Shown here: positions 34,897 through 44,001 of the stretch, in pieces
How the letters are laid out: the number at the start of each line of letters is the position of its first letter
Position numbering within the stretch: position 1 is the first letter of the stretch
Origin: Sporobacter sp963677825
GTDB taxonomy: Bacteria > Bacillota > Clostridia > Oscillospirales > Oscillospiraceae
Direction of reading: 5' to 3'
Length of the DNA: 64,000 nucleotides
Assembly (NCBI GenBank): GCA_963677825.2
Contig: CAXXEF010000001.1
Location: 2,170,001-2,234,000, forward strand
Made by a program: the position numbers and the translations under genes
Notes under the pieces: model-generated
What the model saw: the letters and a program-made list of their open reading frames with translations, nothing else
Databases searched by the model: none
Told to the model about the DNA's origin: nothing

Positions 34897-35419
34897 TGTT
34901 GTCCATCCTGATCGGCAAAAAACGTGATTATGCCCCTACGAAAATTGAACCAGTTTAGGAATTAGTAAAGAAATGATAAACTAACGAAACAGGAGCTGGA
35001 CAAGATACCAAAAAAGACATATATCTGATCTAATTGTTCTAACAAAAATCCCACCCAGACAAAATCTGGATGGGATTTAGCTTGTTATAGTACTCACTCG
35101 ACTTGAGCTCCAAGTAATGTAATGGTAAGCGGTTCTAACACTGTTCTAACAAAAATGCATATTTTCAATCATAATGCGTAATTTAAGCCGCTCAAGGCTT
35201 GGTAATGCTTCATTGTTGCCAATGCCATTAAACCGCTGCAAATACAAGGGATTAACAGTGGCATGCTGTGATTATCCGTGAGCCGACATTAGATAACTGG
35301 TAGCAAGTGAATTCCTCAAAGGGTTGTATCCTAAAGTTTTTGATGGCGAGACCAGCAGGACTCGTCGTCGCCAGCGGAAATTCAATCGCGCGGCGATTGG
35401 TCGATTGGGATTCTTCGAT
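34897..35419. other. Gene-poor AT-rich stretch
   Basis: Apart from the remnants and direct repeats annotated separately I see no supported gene. A 14-bp hairpin with one mismatch (35046-35059 with 35065-35078) is embedded; it resembles a terminator on the minus strand, where TTTTTGTT follows. Confidence 0.4.
35035..35274 (-). pseudogene. Two short gene-tail remnants with a shared repeat
   Basis: On the minus strand one frame ends LKLRIMIENMHFC-stop (stop at 35146-35148; open only from about 35274) and a second ends NPIQILSGWDFC-stop (stop near 35038-35040), the latter open from just after the first stop. Each ends in the same 15-bp repeat, TGTTCTAACAAAAAT on plus, at about 35034-35048 and 35142-35156. 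The residue usage looks coding, but no start, length or family is recoverable. They may be remnants of a mobile element or of the end of a recombinase-like gene. The segment 35046-35078 could also fold as a hairpin. Confidence 0.3.
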
Positions 35420-35451
35420 AAAAAGACCGGCCTGTATAGGCCGGTCTTTTT
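35420..35451. terminator. Terminator after the hydrogenase maturation operon
   Basis: AAAAGACCGGCCT (35421-35433) pairs with AGGCCGGTCTTTT (35438-35450), loop GTAT, T-run on either strand. It lies 12 bp beyond the minus-strand DUF1847 stop. Confidence 0.9.
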
Positions 35452-35462
35452 ATTCGCTTGTT

Positions 35463-36011
35463 TTACGAATTGCCGGTGAGGGCGAGCAGGGGATTGTGGT
35501 TGAGCACACGATCCTTGACGACGAAGGTCGTAAAATCCATGTCCAGATGCTTCTGAAGCAAAATGTCGTGCCCGAGGCATAACCCCATGAGGATCGCGAA
35601 GTCGACGCCGGCGGCTTTCAGCGCGTGCGCCTGCCCGAGCGGATTGCAGGACACGGCGTTGGCTTGCTTGCCCGGCGCGATCTGCGATTCGCGCAGCCCG
35701 TCAACCGTGCAGGATACCATTTCGGGTTTCAGACCGCTGCGCTCGAGATACTCACGCAGCAGTTTTGCCTGATTTTCCATCCCGTAGCAGTAAGCCACGC
35801 CGACTTTTTGATACCCGCGCGTTTTAACGAACTCGATAATCTCGTCGAGCCGCGTGAGCGTACCGGCACGTCCGTTGTCGATCAGTGACGAGGCTGTTTT
35901 AACGTATGGCTGCGTCTCGTCGCTGAGGTATTCTTCAAGATATTCGCCGCTTTTATCGACGCACGGCTGCGATGCGCGGCAGCCTTTAAAGGTGCATTTA
36001 GTACAGTCCAT
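35463..36011 (-). CDS. DUF1847 metal-binding-type protein
   Basis: 182 residues. An N-terminal Cys cluster (CTKCTFKGCRASQPC) and further Cys residues in VSCTVDG, AVSCNPLGQA and GLCLGHDIL match DUF1847 proteins, presumed metal or FeS binding. It is the last gene after aspA in the hydrogenase maturation direction, 69 bp downstream, so it may be co-transcribed. Function unknown; a redox or cluster-related role is suggested only by Cys content and context. Confidence 0.75.
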   Translation of the reverse strand: MDCTKCTFKGCRASQPCVDKSGEYLEEYLSDETQPYVKTASSLIDNGRAGTLTRLDEIIEFVKTRGYQKVGVAYCYGMENQAKLLREYLERSGLKPEMVSCTVDGLRESQIAPGKQANAVSCNPLGQAHALKAAGVDFAILMGLCLGHDILLQKHLDMDFTTFVVKDRVLNHNPLLALTGNS

Positions 36012-36080
36012 AAGCTTCTCCGTTGCCTAGAATTTACATCAACTATACGCCTTTTTCGGGCAAATGTCCACTACACAAGG

Positions 36081-37400
36081 TCAGCCCGATGGCAGATTTT
36101 CGAGCGCCTGACGAACCTTATCAGGTTCGCTGCCGTTTTCCTCGATCACCTGCGCGACCGTGTCGTACCCGAGTGACGGGACGTACGCCGTCGCGAACGC
36201 GAGCGAGCCGTTGAGTAGCATCGCGCAACGCGCACGATCGGGTTCGATGAGCTCGATGCACTTCACGCGCAGCAGGCGCACCGCGCCGATGAGCAGCTCG
36301 AGGCTCTCGTGCAAACTATCGGCGATGAGCGGCAGAAACGCGTTGAGCTCGAACTCGCCGTGCGCAGCGGCCGTTGTGATCGCGCTGTCGTTGGCGATCG
36401 TTTTCATCGCGACCTGCATCACGCACTCGGGGATGACGGGATTAACCTTGCCGGGCATGATCGTACTGCCGGCCTGCATCGCCGCGAGCCGGATTTCACC
36501 GAGACCGCCGTGCGGGCCGGAGTTCATCCAGCGCAGATCGTTGGAGATTTTCATCAAATTGACGGCAAGCGCCTTGACGAGCCCGGAGACCTCGACGAAT
36601 ACGTCGTTATTTTGCGTGATGTCCATCGGATACTCCGCGGACGCCAGGCCGATGCCCGTCAGCTCGCGCAGCTGCTCGATAACGCGGAAACGGTACTGCC
36701 GTTCCGCGTTGTCCGATCGCCCGACGGCTGTGCCGCCGATGTTTACCTGACGCAAGCGCTCCTCGACCTTATACAGCCGCCAGCGGTCGCGCGCGATGGC
36801 CTGCGCGAACGCGCCGAATTCCGAACCGAGCGTGATCGGTACGGCGTCCATCAGCTCGGTGCGCCCGAGCTTTTTAATGTCGTCAAACGCGTTTTCCTTG
36901 CGCTGGAGTGACTCCTGCAGTTTTGCACATTCGTCGCTGAGCTCGCGCAGCAGATGAATTGCCGCGATGCGCAGCGCCGTCGGGTACACGTCGTTCGTCG
37001 ACTGGCCGCGGTTGACATCGTCAAGCGGATGGACGGTTACACCGTCGGGCGCGTCCAGCAGCTGGGTGGCAAGAGTTGCAAGTACCTCGTTGACGTTCAT
37101 GTTGGTCGACGTACCCGCGCCGCCCTGCAGCGCGTCGACGATGAAGTGCTCGTCGTACTGCCCGGTTAGGGCCGAATCGCACGCCTTGACGATCGCGGGG
37201 TATACGCCCGGTGTGCCGACGCCAAGTTGTGTATAGACCATTGCCGCGGCTTTTTTGACCTGAAGGAGCGCGCGGATAAGCGGGCGGCTCGTCGGTTTGT
37301 AGCCCAGCGCGAAGTTTTCCGCCGCACGCGCCGTCTGGATGCCATACAGCGCGTCGTCCGGGAGCTCCATGCTGCCGAGCTTGTCTTTTTCGGTACGCAT
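36081..37400 (-). CDS. aspA: Aspartate ammonia-lyase (fumarate lyase superfamily)
   Basis: 439 residues. Fumarase/aspartase superfamily: TSTNMNVNEV, the NRGQSTNDVYPTA region and the signature GSTIMPGKVNPV. Aspartase converts aspartate to fumarate and ammonia. The ATG directly follows the hydF stop (TAA-ATG). Aspartase genes recur in TM1266-hydE-hydG-hydF clusters of anaerobes, which favours aspartase over fumarase. Its link to maturation is not understood; fumarate or ammonium supply may matter. Confidence 0.85.
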   Translation of the reverse strand: MRTEKDKLGSMELPDDALYGIQTARAAENFALGYKPTSRPLIRALLQVKKAAAMVYTQLGVGTPGVYPAIVKACDSALTGQYDEHFIVDALQGGAGTSTNMNVNEVLATLATQLLDAPDGVTVHPLDDVNRGQSTNDVYPTALRIAAIHLLRELSDECAKLQESLQRKENAFDDIKKLGRTELMDAVPITLGSEFGAFAQAIARDRWRLYKVEERLRQVNIGGTAVGRSDNAERQYRFRVIEQLRELTGIGLASAEYPMDITQNNDVFVEVSGLVKALAVNLMKISNDLRWMNSGPHGGLGEIRLAAMQAGSTIMPGKVNPVIPECVMQVAMKTIANDSAITTAAAHGEFELNAFLPLIADSLHESLELLIGAVRLLRVKCIELIEPDRARCAMLLNGSLAFATAYVPSLGYDTVAQVIEENGSEPDKVRQALENLPSG

Positions 37401-38609
37401 TTATGCCTCCTTCAAGTCCATAAGCAGGTGGGGGAATACCTCGATGCTGCGCCGGAGAATGCCTTGCGTGTAGGCGATCAGAATGCCGTAATTGGTGATC
37501 GGTACGTTCTGGTCTTCGGCGCATTTCTGGCGATATTTGATCTCGCGCTCGTTTAGCATGCAGCCGCCGCAGTGCACGATGAGATCATAGCCGGACAAAT
37601 CGTCCGGGAAGTCCGAGCCAGAGGTGAACTCAAAGTTCAGCGTTTTGCCGGTGTAGTTTTTAATCCAGCGCGGGAGCTTGACGGTGCCGATATCGTCACA
37701 CTGGCGGTGGTGCGTGCACCCCTCGGTGATGAGCACGGTGTCGCCGTCTTTAAGCGTGTCGAGCGTCGCGGCGCCGCGCACAGCGGCGTCGAGCAGGCCC
37801 TTGAAGCGCGCGAACAGGATGGAAAACGACGTGAGCTTCACATCGGTCGGCGTATCGGCAGACGCTTTGGCAAATACCTGCGAGTCAGTGATGACGAGCG
37901 CGGGCTTTTTCCCGAGCTCCTCCAGCGTCTGGCGCAGCTCGAACTCCTTGACGACGATCGCCGTCGCGTCCGCTTCCAAAATATCGCGGATGGTTTGCTG
38001 CTGGGGCAGGATAAGCCGACCCTTGGGCGCGGCTTTGTCGATCGGCGTGACGAGTACAACGAAGTCACCCGGGCTGAGGAGATCACCTACCAGGCGCAGC
38101 TTCGGCTCACTCGTCTCGGCGAGCGCGGCGAGGCGCTCTTTGAGCGCGTCGATATTTGTCTTTTCCGCCGCGCTGACGTAAATTTCGTTCGGTCCGGCTG
38201 CCGGCACACCGCCGAGCAGGTCGGATTTGTTGTTGACGATGATGTAGCTGATCTGCTTGTCTTCAAACAGCGCGACAAGCGCGTCGTCCTCGGCCGCGCG
38301 GCCTTTGTCCGCATCGACGACAAGCACGGCGACGTCCGTCTTGTTGAGCACCTGCTTTGTCTTGCGCACGCGCAGCGTGCCGAGTGTGCCCTCGTCGTCG
38401 ATGCCGGGGGTGTCGATGATCATGACCGGCCCGAGCGGCAAAAGCTCCATGGCTTTATAGACGGGGTCGGTCGTTGTGCCCTTAACATCGGAGACGACGG
38501 CGGTTTCCTGTCCTGTCACGGCGTTGACAACGCTCGATTTGCCCGCGTTTCGCTTGCCGAAAAACGCGATGTGTACCCTGTTGGCAGACGGTGTATCGTT
38601 AAGTCCCAT
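37401..38609 (-). CDS. hydF: [FeFe] hydrogenase maturation GTPase HydF
   Basis: 402 residues. A GTPase domain (about 1-170) has the P-loop GKRNAGKSS, DTPGIDDEG and NNKSD. A dimerisation domain follows, then a C-terminal cluster domain with CTHHRQC and HCGGC, the family's C-x-H...H-C-x2-C ligands. HydF is the scaffold that assembles the diiron subcluster and delivers it to HydA. It lies 18 bp after hydG; AGGTGA precedes the ATG. Confidence 0.95.
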   Translation of the reverse strand: MGLNDTPSANRVHIAFFGKRNAGKSSVVNAVTGQETAVVSDVKGTTTDPVYKAMELLPLGPVMIIDTPGIDDEGTLGTLRVRKTKQVLNKTDVAVLVVDADKGRAAEDDALVALFEDKQISYIIVNNKSDLLGGVPAAGPNEIYVSAAEKTNIDALKERLAALAETSEPKLRLVGDLLSPGDFVVLVTPIDKAAPKGRLILPQQQTIRDILEADATAIVVKEFELRQTLEELGKKPALVITDSQVFAKASADTPTDVKLTSFSILFARFKGLLDAAVRGAATLDTLKDGDTVLITEGCTHHRQCDDIGTVKLPRWIKNYTGKTLNFEFTSGSDFPDDLSGYDLIVHCGGCMLNEREIKYRQKCAEDQNVPITNYGILIAYTQGILRRSIEVFPHLLMDLKEA

Positions 38610-38627
38610 GGTGTCACCTGTTTTCTG

Positions 38628-40046
38628 TTAAAATCTGAAGTCGCGGCTGCCGGACTCGATGGCTTTGAGGTTATCCCGCGCGATCTGACGGACCTTATCC
38701 TTGCCGACCTTTTCGATCTCCCCGTCAATCAGTGCCTCGCCGACGGCTCGCGTCTCGGGCGAAGCGTAATCCATAAGATATTCCTTCAGCGTCATCAGCG
38801 CGTTCGGGTGGCAGCAGTTGATGATCTGTCCGCTTTTACACAGGCTCATGAATCGGTCGCCCGTGCGCCCCTCACGGTAGCACGCCGTGCAGAAGCTTGG
38901 GATGTAGCCCAGCTCCATCAGCCACTTGACGACCTCGTCAAGCGTGCGCTTGTCGCTGATGTCAAACTGCTCGGAGTTTTCCTCCTCCGGCTCGGGCTCG
39001 CAGTAGCCGCCAACGCTCGTTTTTGATGCGCCGCTGACCTGTGAGACGCCCAGACCGATCACTTTTTCGCGGCACGCTTGGCTCTCACGCGTGGAGATGA
39101 TCATGCCCGTATACGGTACGGCGACGCGGATGCATGCGACGAGCTTGGCGAACGTATCGTCGTCGATGCCGTTGTCGAAGAGATCCGGGTCAATGTCGTC
39201 GGCGCGCTTGATGCGCGGCACGCTGATCGTATGCGGGCCGACGCCGTAGGCGGCCTCAAGGTGCTCGGCGTGCATTAAAAGCGCCGCGAATTCGTAGCGG
39301 TAGAGCTCCAGCCCGAACAACACGCCGAGGCCGACGTCGTCGATGCCGCCCTGCATGGCGCGGTCCATCGCTTCCGTGTGGTAGGCGTAGTCGTGCTTGG
39401 GGCCGGTCGGGTGCAGCTTTTCGTAGCTGTCTTTGTGATACGTTTCCTGAAAGAGGATGTACGTGCCGATACCGGCGTCTTTGAGCTTTTTATAGTCCTC
39501 CACGCTCGTGGCGGCGATGTTGACGTTCACGCGCCGGATGGCGCCGTTTTTATGCTGGATAGAATAAATTGTATCAATGCACTCCAGGACATAGTCAAGC
39601 GGATTATTAACAGGGTCCTCACCGGCTTCGATGGCCAGACGCTTATGACCCATGTCCTGCAACGCGATCACCTCGCGCGCGACCTCTTCCTGCGTGAGCT
39701 TTTTACGCGTGATGTGCTTGTTTTTGGCGTGATACGGGCAGTAGACGCAGCCATTAACACAGTAGTTGGACAGATACAGCGGCGCAAACAGCACAATGCG
39801 GTTGCCGTAAAAATCCTCTTTTATTTGCCGCGCCAAATCATAGACTTCCTGGATTTTATCCTCGATTGTACACGCCAGCAGCACCGACGCTTCGCGGTGC
39901 GTCAGCCCTTTGCGCAGCCGCGCTTTAGCAATAATCGTGTCGATCAGCTCGACGTTGTCTTTGTTTGCTTCGGCGTACGCGAGCGTGTCGCGTACCTCGT
40001 CGTGGCTGATGAACTCTTCGGCTTTAGCGGATTTGGGGTCGTACAT
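38628..40046 (-). CDS. hydG: [FeFe] hydrogenase maturase HydG (tyrosine lyase)
   Basis: 472 residues. Radical SAM TIM barrel with C96-x3-C100-x2-C103 (YCVNGCVYC), and a C-terminal auxiliary cluster domain with CTACYREGRTGDRFM and the following Cys residues. HydG splits tyrosine to give the CO and CN ligands of the H-cluster. Its first ~103 bases overlap the 3' end of hydE in another frame. AGGAAATGACCT precedes the ATG, inside hydE. Confidence 0.95.
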   Translation of the reverse strand: MYDPKSAKAEEFISHDEVRDTLAYAEANKDNVELIDTIIAKARLRKGLTHREASVLLACTIEDKIQEVYDLARQIKEDFYGNRIVLFAPLYLSNYCVNGCVYCPYHAKNKHITRKKLTQEEVAREVIALQDMGHKRLAIEAGEDPVNNPLDYVLECIDTIYSIQHKNGAIRRVNVNIAATSVEDYKKLKDAGIGTYILFQETYHKDSYEKLHPTGPKHDYAYHTEAMDRAMQGGIDDVGLGVLFGLELYRYEFAALLMHAEHLEAAYGVGPHTISVPRIKRADDIDPDLFDNGIDDDTFAKLVACIRVAVPYTGMIISTRESQACREKVIGLGVSQVSGASKTSVGGYCEPEPEEENSEQFDISDKRTLDEVVKWLMELGYIPSFCTACYREGRTGDRFMSLCKSGQIINCCHPNALMTLKEYLMDYASPETRAVGEALIDGEIEKVGKDKVRQIARDNLKAIESGSRDFRF

Positions 40047-41146
40047 AGGTCATTTCCTTTCTTGTGGGTCAGAGAATCTTCCCCTTCAGATACATTATTC
40101 AGCGGCTTATAATCACCGCGGGAGACGGTTAGGTGATATCCGATGCTTTCGATCCGGCGCTGCATACATACGCGGCATTCCGCGGCTTCGTCGCCGGTGC
40201 AGATTTTATTGTCGTACAGCAGGTATTTGCTGCGCACATCGGTGGGAGAGAGGTTGGGCATGACGACGTTGGCGCCGGCGAGGATGCCTTTTTCGCGCCC
40301 GCGCGGGTCGACCGTCCCGAGCGCCGTCGTCGCCGGTAGCAGGACGGACGGCAGCATCAGACGCACGATACCGAGCAGGAACAGCGTCAGCTCGAGCGAA
40401 CCGGCCGGATAACCGGCAAACGGCGTCGCGCTGTGCGGGATGAACGGGCCGATGCCGACCATGTGGGGGTCCAGTTCTTTGATAAAAAGCAGATCGTCGA
40501 CGATCGTGTCCGTCGTCTGATGCGGCGAGCCGACCATAAACCCGCACCCGACCTGAAAGCCGATGCGCTTGAGGTCATACAGGCACTGCCGCCGCGTTTC
40601 AAACGACATATTCTCGGGATGCAGCCGGCCGTAATGGCAGGCGTTCGCCGTCTCGTGACGCAGGAGATACCGGTCGGCGCCGGCGTCGAAATACGCCTTG
40701 TAGCTGTCGGCGCTTTTCTCTCCGATCGACAGCGTTACCGCGCAGTCTGGATACGCGGACTTGATGGATCGGACGATGCCGACGATTTTCTCGTCCGTGT
40801 AATACGGATCTTCACCGCCTTGCAGCACAAAGGTGCGAAAGCCGAGCGCGTAGCCGGTCGCGCAGCAGTCTAAAATCTGCTCTTTCGTCAGGCGATAGCG
40901 CGATGCCGACGCGTTGCTGCGCCGGATGCCGCAGTAGGTACAGTCGTTTTTGCAGTAGTTGGTGAATTCAATCAGCCCGCGCATGTAAACGTCATGTCCG
41001 TAGACGCGCTGGCAGACGGCACGCGCGCGCTCAAACAAATATTCTGCCGAAGTGTCGTCGCGGCCGTCAATTAGCGCGGCGAACTCGGTACGCGAGAGTG
41101 TACGCTCGAGCTCGAGCTTGTCAATCAAGTGTTTCATATCAGTCAT
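39944..41146 (-). CDS. hydE: [FeFe] hydrogenase maturase HydE, with unusual C-terminal extension
   Basis: 400 residues. Radical SAM protein with C65-x3-C69-x2-C72 (YCKNDCTYCGI), the VLQGGEDPYYTDEK and VGIGPFIPHSATPFAG motifs of HydE. HydE acts on the synthon used for the dithiolate bridge. Family members are typically ~350 residues; here homology appears to stop near VSRGDYKPL (about 352), and ~48 low-complexity residues follow that run 103 bp into hydG. TGA and TAA lie in the other two frames exactly there, so a small indel removing the normal stop is likely. The ATG overlaps the regulator stop by 8 bp. Confidence 0.9.
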   Translation of the reverse strand: MTDMKHLIDKLELERTLSRTEFAALIDGRDDTSAEYLFERARAVCQRVYGHDVYMRGLIEFTNYCKNDCTYCGIRRSNASASRYRLTKEQILDCCATGYALGFRTFVLQGGEDPYYTDEKIVGIVRSIKSAYPDCAVTLSIGEKSADSYKAYFDAGADRYLLRHETANACHYGRLHPENMSFETRRQCLYDLKRIGFQVGCGFMVGSPHQTTDTIVDDLLFIKELDPHMVGIGPFIPHSATPFAGYPAGSLELTLFLLGIVRLMLPSVLLPATTALGTVDPRGREKGILAGANVVMPNLSPTDVRSKYLLYDNKICTGDEAAECRVCMQRRIESIGYHLTVSRGDYKPLNNVSEGEDSLTHKKGNDLCTTPNPLKPKSSSATTRYATRSRTPKQTKTTSS

Positions 41147-41402
41147 TGAGCGTCGAGACGACGTTGGAGTACGCCGTCTTGGAGCTGATGCCGTCCAGCC
41201 GCCCGATCTTGCCCGACAGCGCGCTGATGACGTCCTGCGGGGCGTCGACGGCGATGCTAATGATATTGATGCTGCGCTCGCGGTACGGGATACCCATGCG
41301 TCCGATGATGTATTTACCGTACTCGTGCAGCAGGCTGTTGAGCCGCTCGACAGAGCCGCCGTTTTCTACAATAATGCCGATGACCGCTACGCGTGTTTCC
41401 AT
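41139..41402 (-). CDS. TM1266-type iron-only hydrogenase system regulator
   Basis: 87 residues from the ATG at 41402 (GGAGG 10 bp upstream). ACT/NikR-C-like fold: RVAVIGIIVENGGSVERLN, HEYGKYIIGRMGIPYRERSI and VDAPQDVISALSGKIGRL match the small TM1266-family protein that heads hydrogenase maturation clusters. It has no DNA-binding domain of its own, so regulation may need a partner. First gene of the hydE-hydG-hydF-aspA unit. Confidence 0.9.
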   Translation of the reverse strand: METRVAVIGIIVENGGSVERLNSLLHEYGKYIIGRMGIPYRERSINIISIAVDAPQDVISALSGKIGRLDGISSKTAYSNVVSTLND

Positions 41403-41771
41403 GCTAAACCCTCCAATAATAAAAAATGCCAATAAAAAATACGCCCCGGAAGGCGCAATAATGGCATGGTATATCCATCAATCAGCAGGCCTTCCACTCA
41501 GAAAAATCTTTATGTCAGATGCTATTGTATAATTGTGTTTAATTTGCCGCCAGACAGCGCTTACGGCTCATTGTTAAAAAAATAACATATTTGCGCTGAA
41601 ATTGCAACAGCACTTTCGCACAAAAAAATAATAGTGTCCGCAGGGGCTGTTGTGATGTATGCGTAGGCCTCGGTCTTCGGTGTGGTCTGCGCTTGCAATC
41701 GTCGGTCGATCGCGGTATTGTTTATAGTGACGAGGCGCAAAGCAAACCGGTCGTCGTCAACGAGGAGTGCT
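41403..41771. other. Intergenic region between divergent maturation operon and radical SAM gene
   Basis: No gene seen. A GGAAGGC/GCCTTCC inverted repeat lies near 41447-41496 on the maturation-operon side. On the plus strand TTGCAA (41693-41698), a 17-bp spacer and TATTGT (41716-41721) form a weak promoter candidate for the radical SAM gene. Confidence 0.35.
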
Positions 41772-42923
41772 ATGAACAAGACAGAGTATCAGGGATTTGA
41801 AATCGGGCCGATACGGCCGCCGAGCGAGCACGCGAGCCTCTTGCTGCGTGTGACGCGCAACTGCCCGTGGAATAAATGTAAATTTTGTACGCTGTACAAG
41901 GGGCAGCGCTTTAGTATCCGCTCCGTCGAAGACGTGAAGGCTGATCTTGACGCCGTGCGCCGCTGTATCGACGTATTCGTCGACATGCTCGGCCAGACAG
42001 ACGAGCAGATCCGCCAACGGCATCGAGCGCTGGTGCAGGAGCTCGGTGAAGACGCGCAGGCGGTCATGCAGTCGGCCGCGTCATGGTACAGCGCCGGGAT
42101 GGAATCGGTGTTTCTGCAAGACGCAAATACAATGCTCGTCAAAGCAGACGACCTCGTTGAGATTCTCGAGTACCTGCGCGCACTGTTTCCCGAGGTCCGA
42201 CGCGTCACATCATACGGGCGCTCGCATACCATCGCGCGCATTTCAGACGAGAACATGCGCCGCTTTGCCGACGCCGGGCTCAATCGTATCCACATCGGTA
42301 TGGAATCCGGCTCGGATACGGTATTGCGGCTGGTCGACAAGGGCGCGGACAAGGCAACGCACATCACCGCCGGGCAGAAGGTTAAGGCTGCCCGTATTGA
42401 GCTGTCGGAGTACTACATACCGGGGCTTGGCGGACAGGAGTATTCCCGCGAGAACGCGCTGGAAACGGCGGACGCGATGAATCAGATTAATCCAGACTTT
42501 ATCCGTATCCGTACGCTGACGGTACCGCGCCGCGCACTGCTGTATGAGGACTATCAAAACGGCGTGTTCACGCGTATGGACGATACAGACGTTGTCCGGG
42601 AGCTGCGGCTGTTCATTTCACAGCTGGACGGCATCGGCAGCGTCATTAAAAGCGACCACTTCCTGAATCTTATTCAGGAGGTTGCCGGCCGCTTGCCGGA
42701 CGACAAGCAGAATATGCTTGACGCGATGGATTGGTACCTCGCGCTGCCGGACGACGACAAACTCCTGTTCCGCGTCGGCCGGCGCACGGGACTGCTCGGC
42801 GGCATCCGGGACTTTAGCGACAGCCGTCGCCGTGACCGGATCGCGCAGTTATGCAGGCAGGAAAACATCACCGCCGATAACGTCAACAGTGTGATAAAAA
42901 AGCTGATGAATAAGATGATTTGA
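41772..42923 (+). CDS. Radical SAM protein of unknown function
   Basis: 383 residues from the ATG at 41772 (GAGGAG upstream). The cluster motif is NCPWNKCKFC: C31-x4-C36-x2-C39, one residue longer than the common C-x3-C-x2-C. Later motifs IHIGMESGSDTVLRLV and GLGGQEYSRENA are typical radical SAM barrel elements. No auxiliary cluster is visible. It is monocistronic, divergent from the hydrogenase maturation operon. The CPWNxCxFC form is shared by a subgroup of uncharacterised radical SAM proteins; function not assigned. Confidence 0.85.
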   Translation: MNKTEYQGFEIGPIRPPSEHASLLLRVTRNCPWNKCKFCTLYKGQRFSIRSVEDVKADLDAVRRCIDVFVDMLGQTDEQIRQRHRALVQELGEDAQAVMQSAASWYSAGMESVFLQDANTMLVKADDLVEILEYLRALFPEVRRVTSYGRSHTIARISDENMRRFADAGLNRIHIGMESGSDTVLRLVDKGADKATHITAGQKVKAARIELSEYYIPGLGGQEYSRENALETADAMNQINPDFIRIRTLTVPRRALLYEDYQNGVFTRMDDTDVVRELRLFISQLDGIGSVIKSDHFLNLIQEVAGRLPDDKQNMLDAMDWYLALPDDDKLLFRVGRRTGLLGGIRDFSDSRRRDRIAQLCRQENITADNVNSVIKKLMNKMI

Positions 42924-42978
42924 CGCACAGGCGGCCGCGCGCCGCGCGTCAGAAATCAACTGCCAAGCAATACATAAT

Positions 42979-43009
42979 AAACCGCCGCATCAGAAGATGC
43001 GGCGGTTTT
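42979..43009. terminator. Bidirectional terminator between radical SAM and TetR genes
   Basis: AAACCGCCGCATC (42979-42991) pairs with GATGCGGCGGTTT (42996-43008); same stem sequence as the terminator at 28769. Convergent genes lie on both sides. Confidence 0.85.
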
Positions 43010-43035
43010 ATGTGTCGTTTTATGTTGTAATCTTT

Positions 43036-43659
43036 TCAGCTGCTGGAGGCGGCGGGCAGCTCTGTCGACTTTTCGCTGAATTTTCTATAATTGGTGATGG
43101 CGTCTTTAAAATCGACAAAGATCCGGTTGAACTGGATGGCGGCCATATCACGGCTGCCCCAAAGCGAATAGTAGGACAAGAGGGTCATAATCTCGTGGAT
43201 ATAGCTCTTGATGAGTTCATACGGACACTCAAAACGCTCGGCCAGCTCCTGACCCAGCCTGTCATAAAAATCATTAACCTTTTTAAACTGGGCTTCACGA
43301 TGCTCCTCATAAGTGGGACTAGATACCGCCTGATGCAGGAAGCGCATCTGCGGGGCATAGTCAAGCCCGATTTGCGTCAGGCGCGGGAATATGTCAAACG
43401 AAGATTTATCAAATTCCTTTAGCGCGCCGAAAAGCTCGTTTTCCAGCTGCTTATATCCATAATTGACGCACTCGATCAAAATTTGGTTTTTGGATTCGAA
43501 ATAATAATATAGCGTATTGGCGTTGACGTTTGCAGCGTCGCAAAAATCACGGGTCGTCGTGTGTTCGATCCCGTTTTTCACGAAGCATTCGTAGCTTTTT
43601 TCAATTATAAAATTGTTTTTACTACTTTTTTTGGTCGTTTTCAAAATGATTTGCCCCAT
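43036..43659 (-). CDS. TetR/AcrR family regulator
   Basis: 207 residues. N-terminal TetR HTH: YECFVKNGIEHTTTRDFC and ANVNANTLYYYFESK. The C-terminal ligand domain is helical and unassigned. It is divergent from the two small cupin genes, with a 14-bp palindrome in between, and is the likely regulator of the cupin/ABC importer locus. Confidence 0.85.
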   Translation of the reverse strand: MGQIILKTTKKSSKNNFIIEKSYECFVKNGIEHTTTRDFCDAANVNANTLYYYFESKNQILIECVNYGYKQLENELFGALKEFDKSSFDIFPRLTQIGLDYAPQMRFLHQAVSSPTYEEHREAQFKKVNDFYDRLGQELAERFECPYELIKSYIHEIMTLLSYYSLWGSRDMAAIQFNRIFVDFKDAITNYRKFSEKSTELPAASSS

Positions 43660-43874
43660 CTATAACCATATGATATTGCTGTTATTTGTTAATCACTTGC
43701 TTAATAAAACCGCGCATTTTGGCAACTTGGCTAATTTTTAAGCGCCCATCTGGGCAATTAGACGAAATACATAAAAAATATGTGGTACACAGATAGATTA
43801 TAGACTATTTGAATATGGTGTTCAACCCCTAAACAACAAAATAAACAAAAACAATGATTTTTGATCTTTTGTTA

Positions 43875-43955
43875 TTGACAAATATATCAATGAGAGATAA
43901 CATTAATGCCAGCGATATTTGTAAATATATACTTGTTTTATTAAACGAGCGTTTA
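43875..43955 (+). promoter_or_regulatory. Promoter and TetR-like operator for the cupin/importer locus
   Basis: TTGACA (43875-43880), exact 17-bp spacer and TAACAT (43898-43903) form a good promoter. Downstream, TAAACG-AG-CGTTTA (43942-43955) is a perfect 6+6 palindrome, placed in the transcribed leader before the first cupin gene, a common position for TetR operators. The surrounding 43660-44001 region is AT-rich with no other gene. Confidence 0.6.
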
Positions 43956-44001
43956 GTTTTGTAAAATGATCAGTCCAGGGTTATGGGGAGAACAGCTGAG
44001 A

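Noticed and set aside
37572..39026. Long plus-strand open frame over hydF/hydG
   Set aside because: Antisense shadow of highly conserved maturase genes; composition is GC-driven and no family motif is present.
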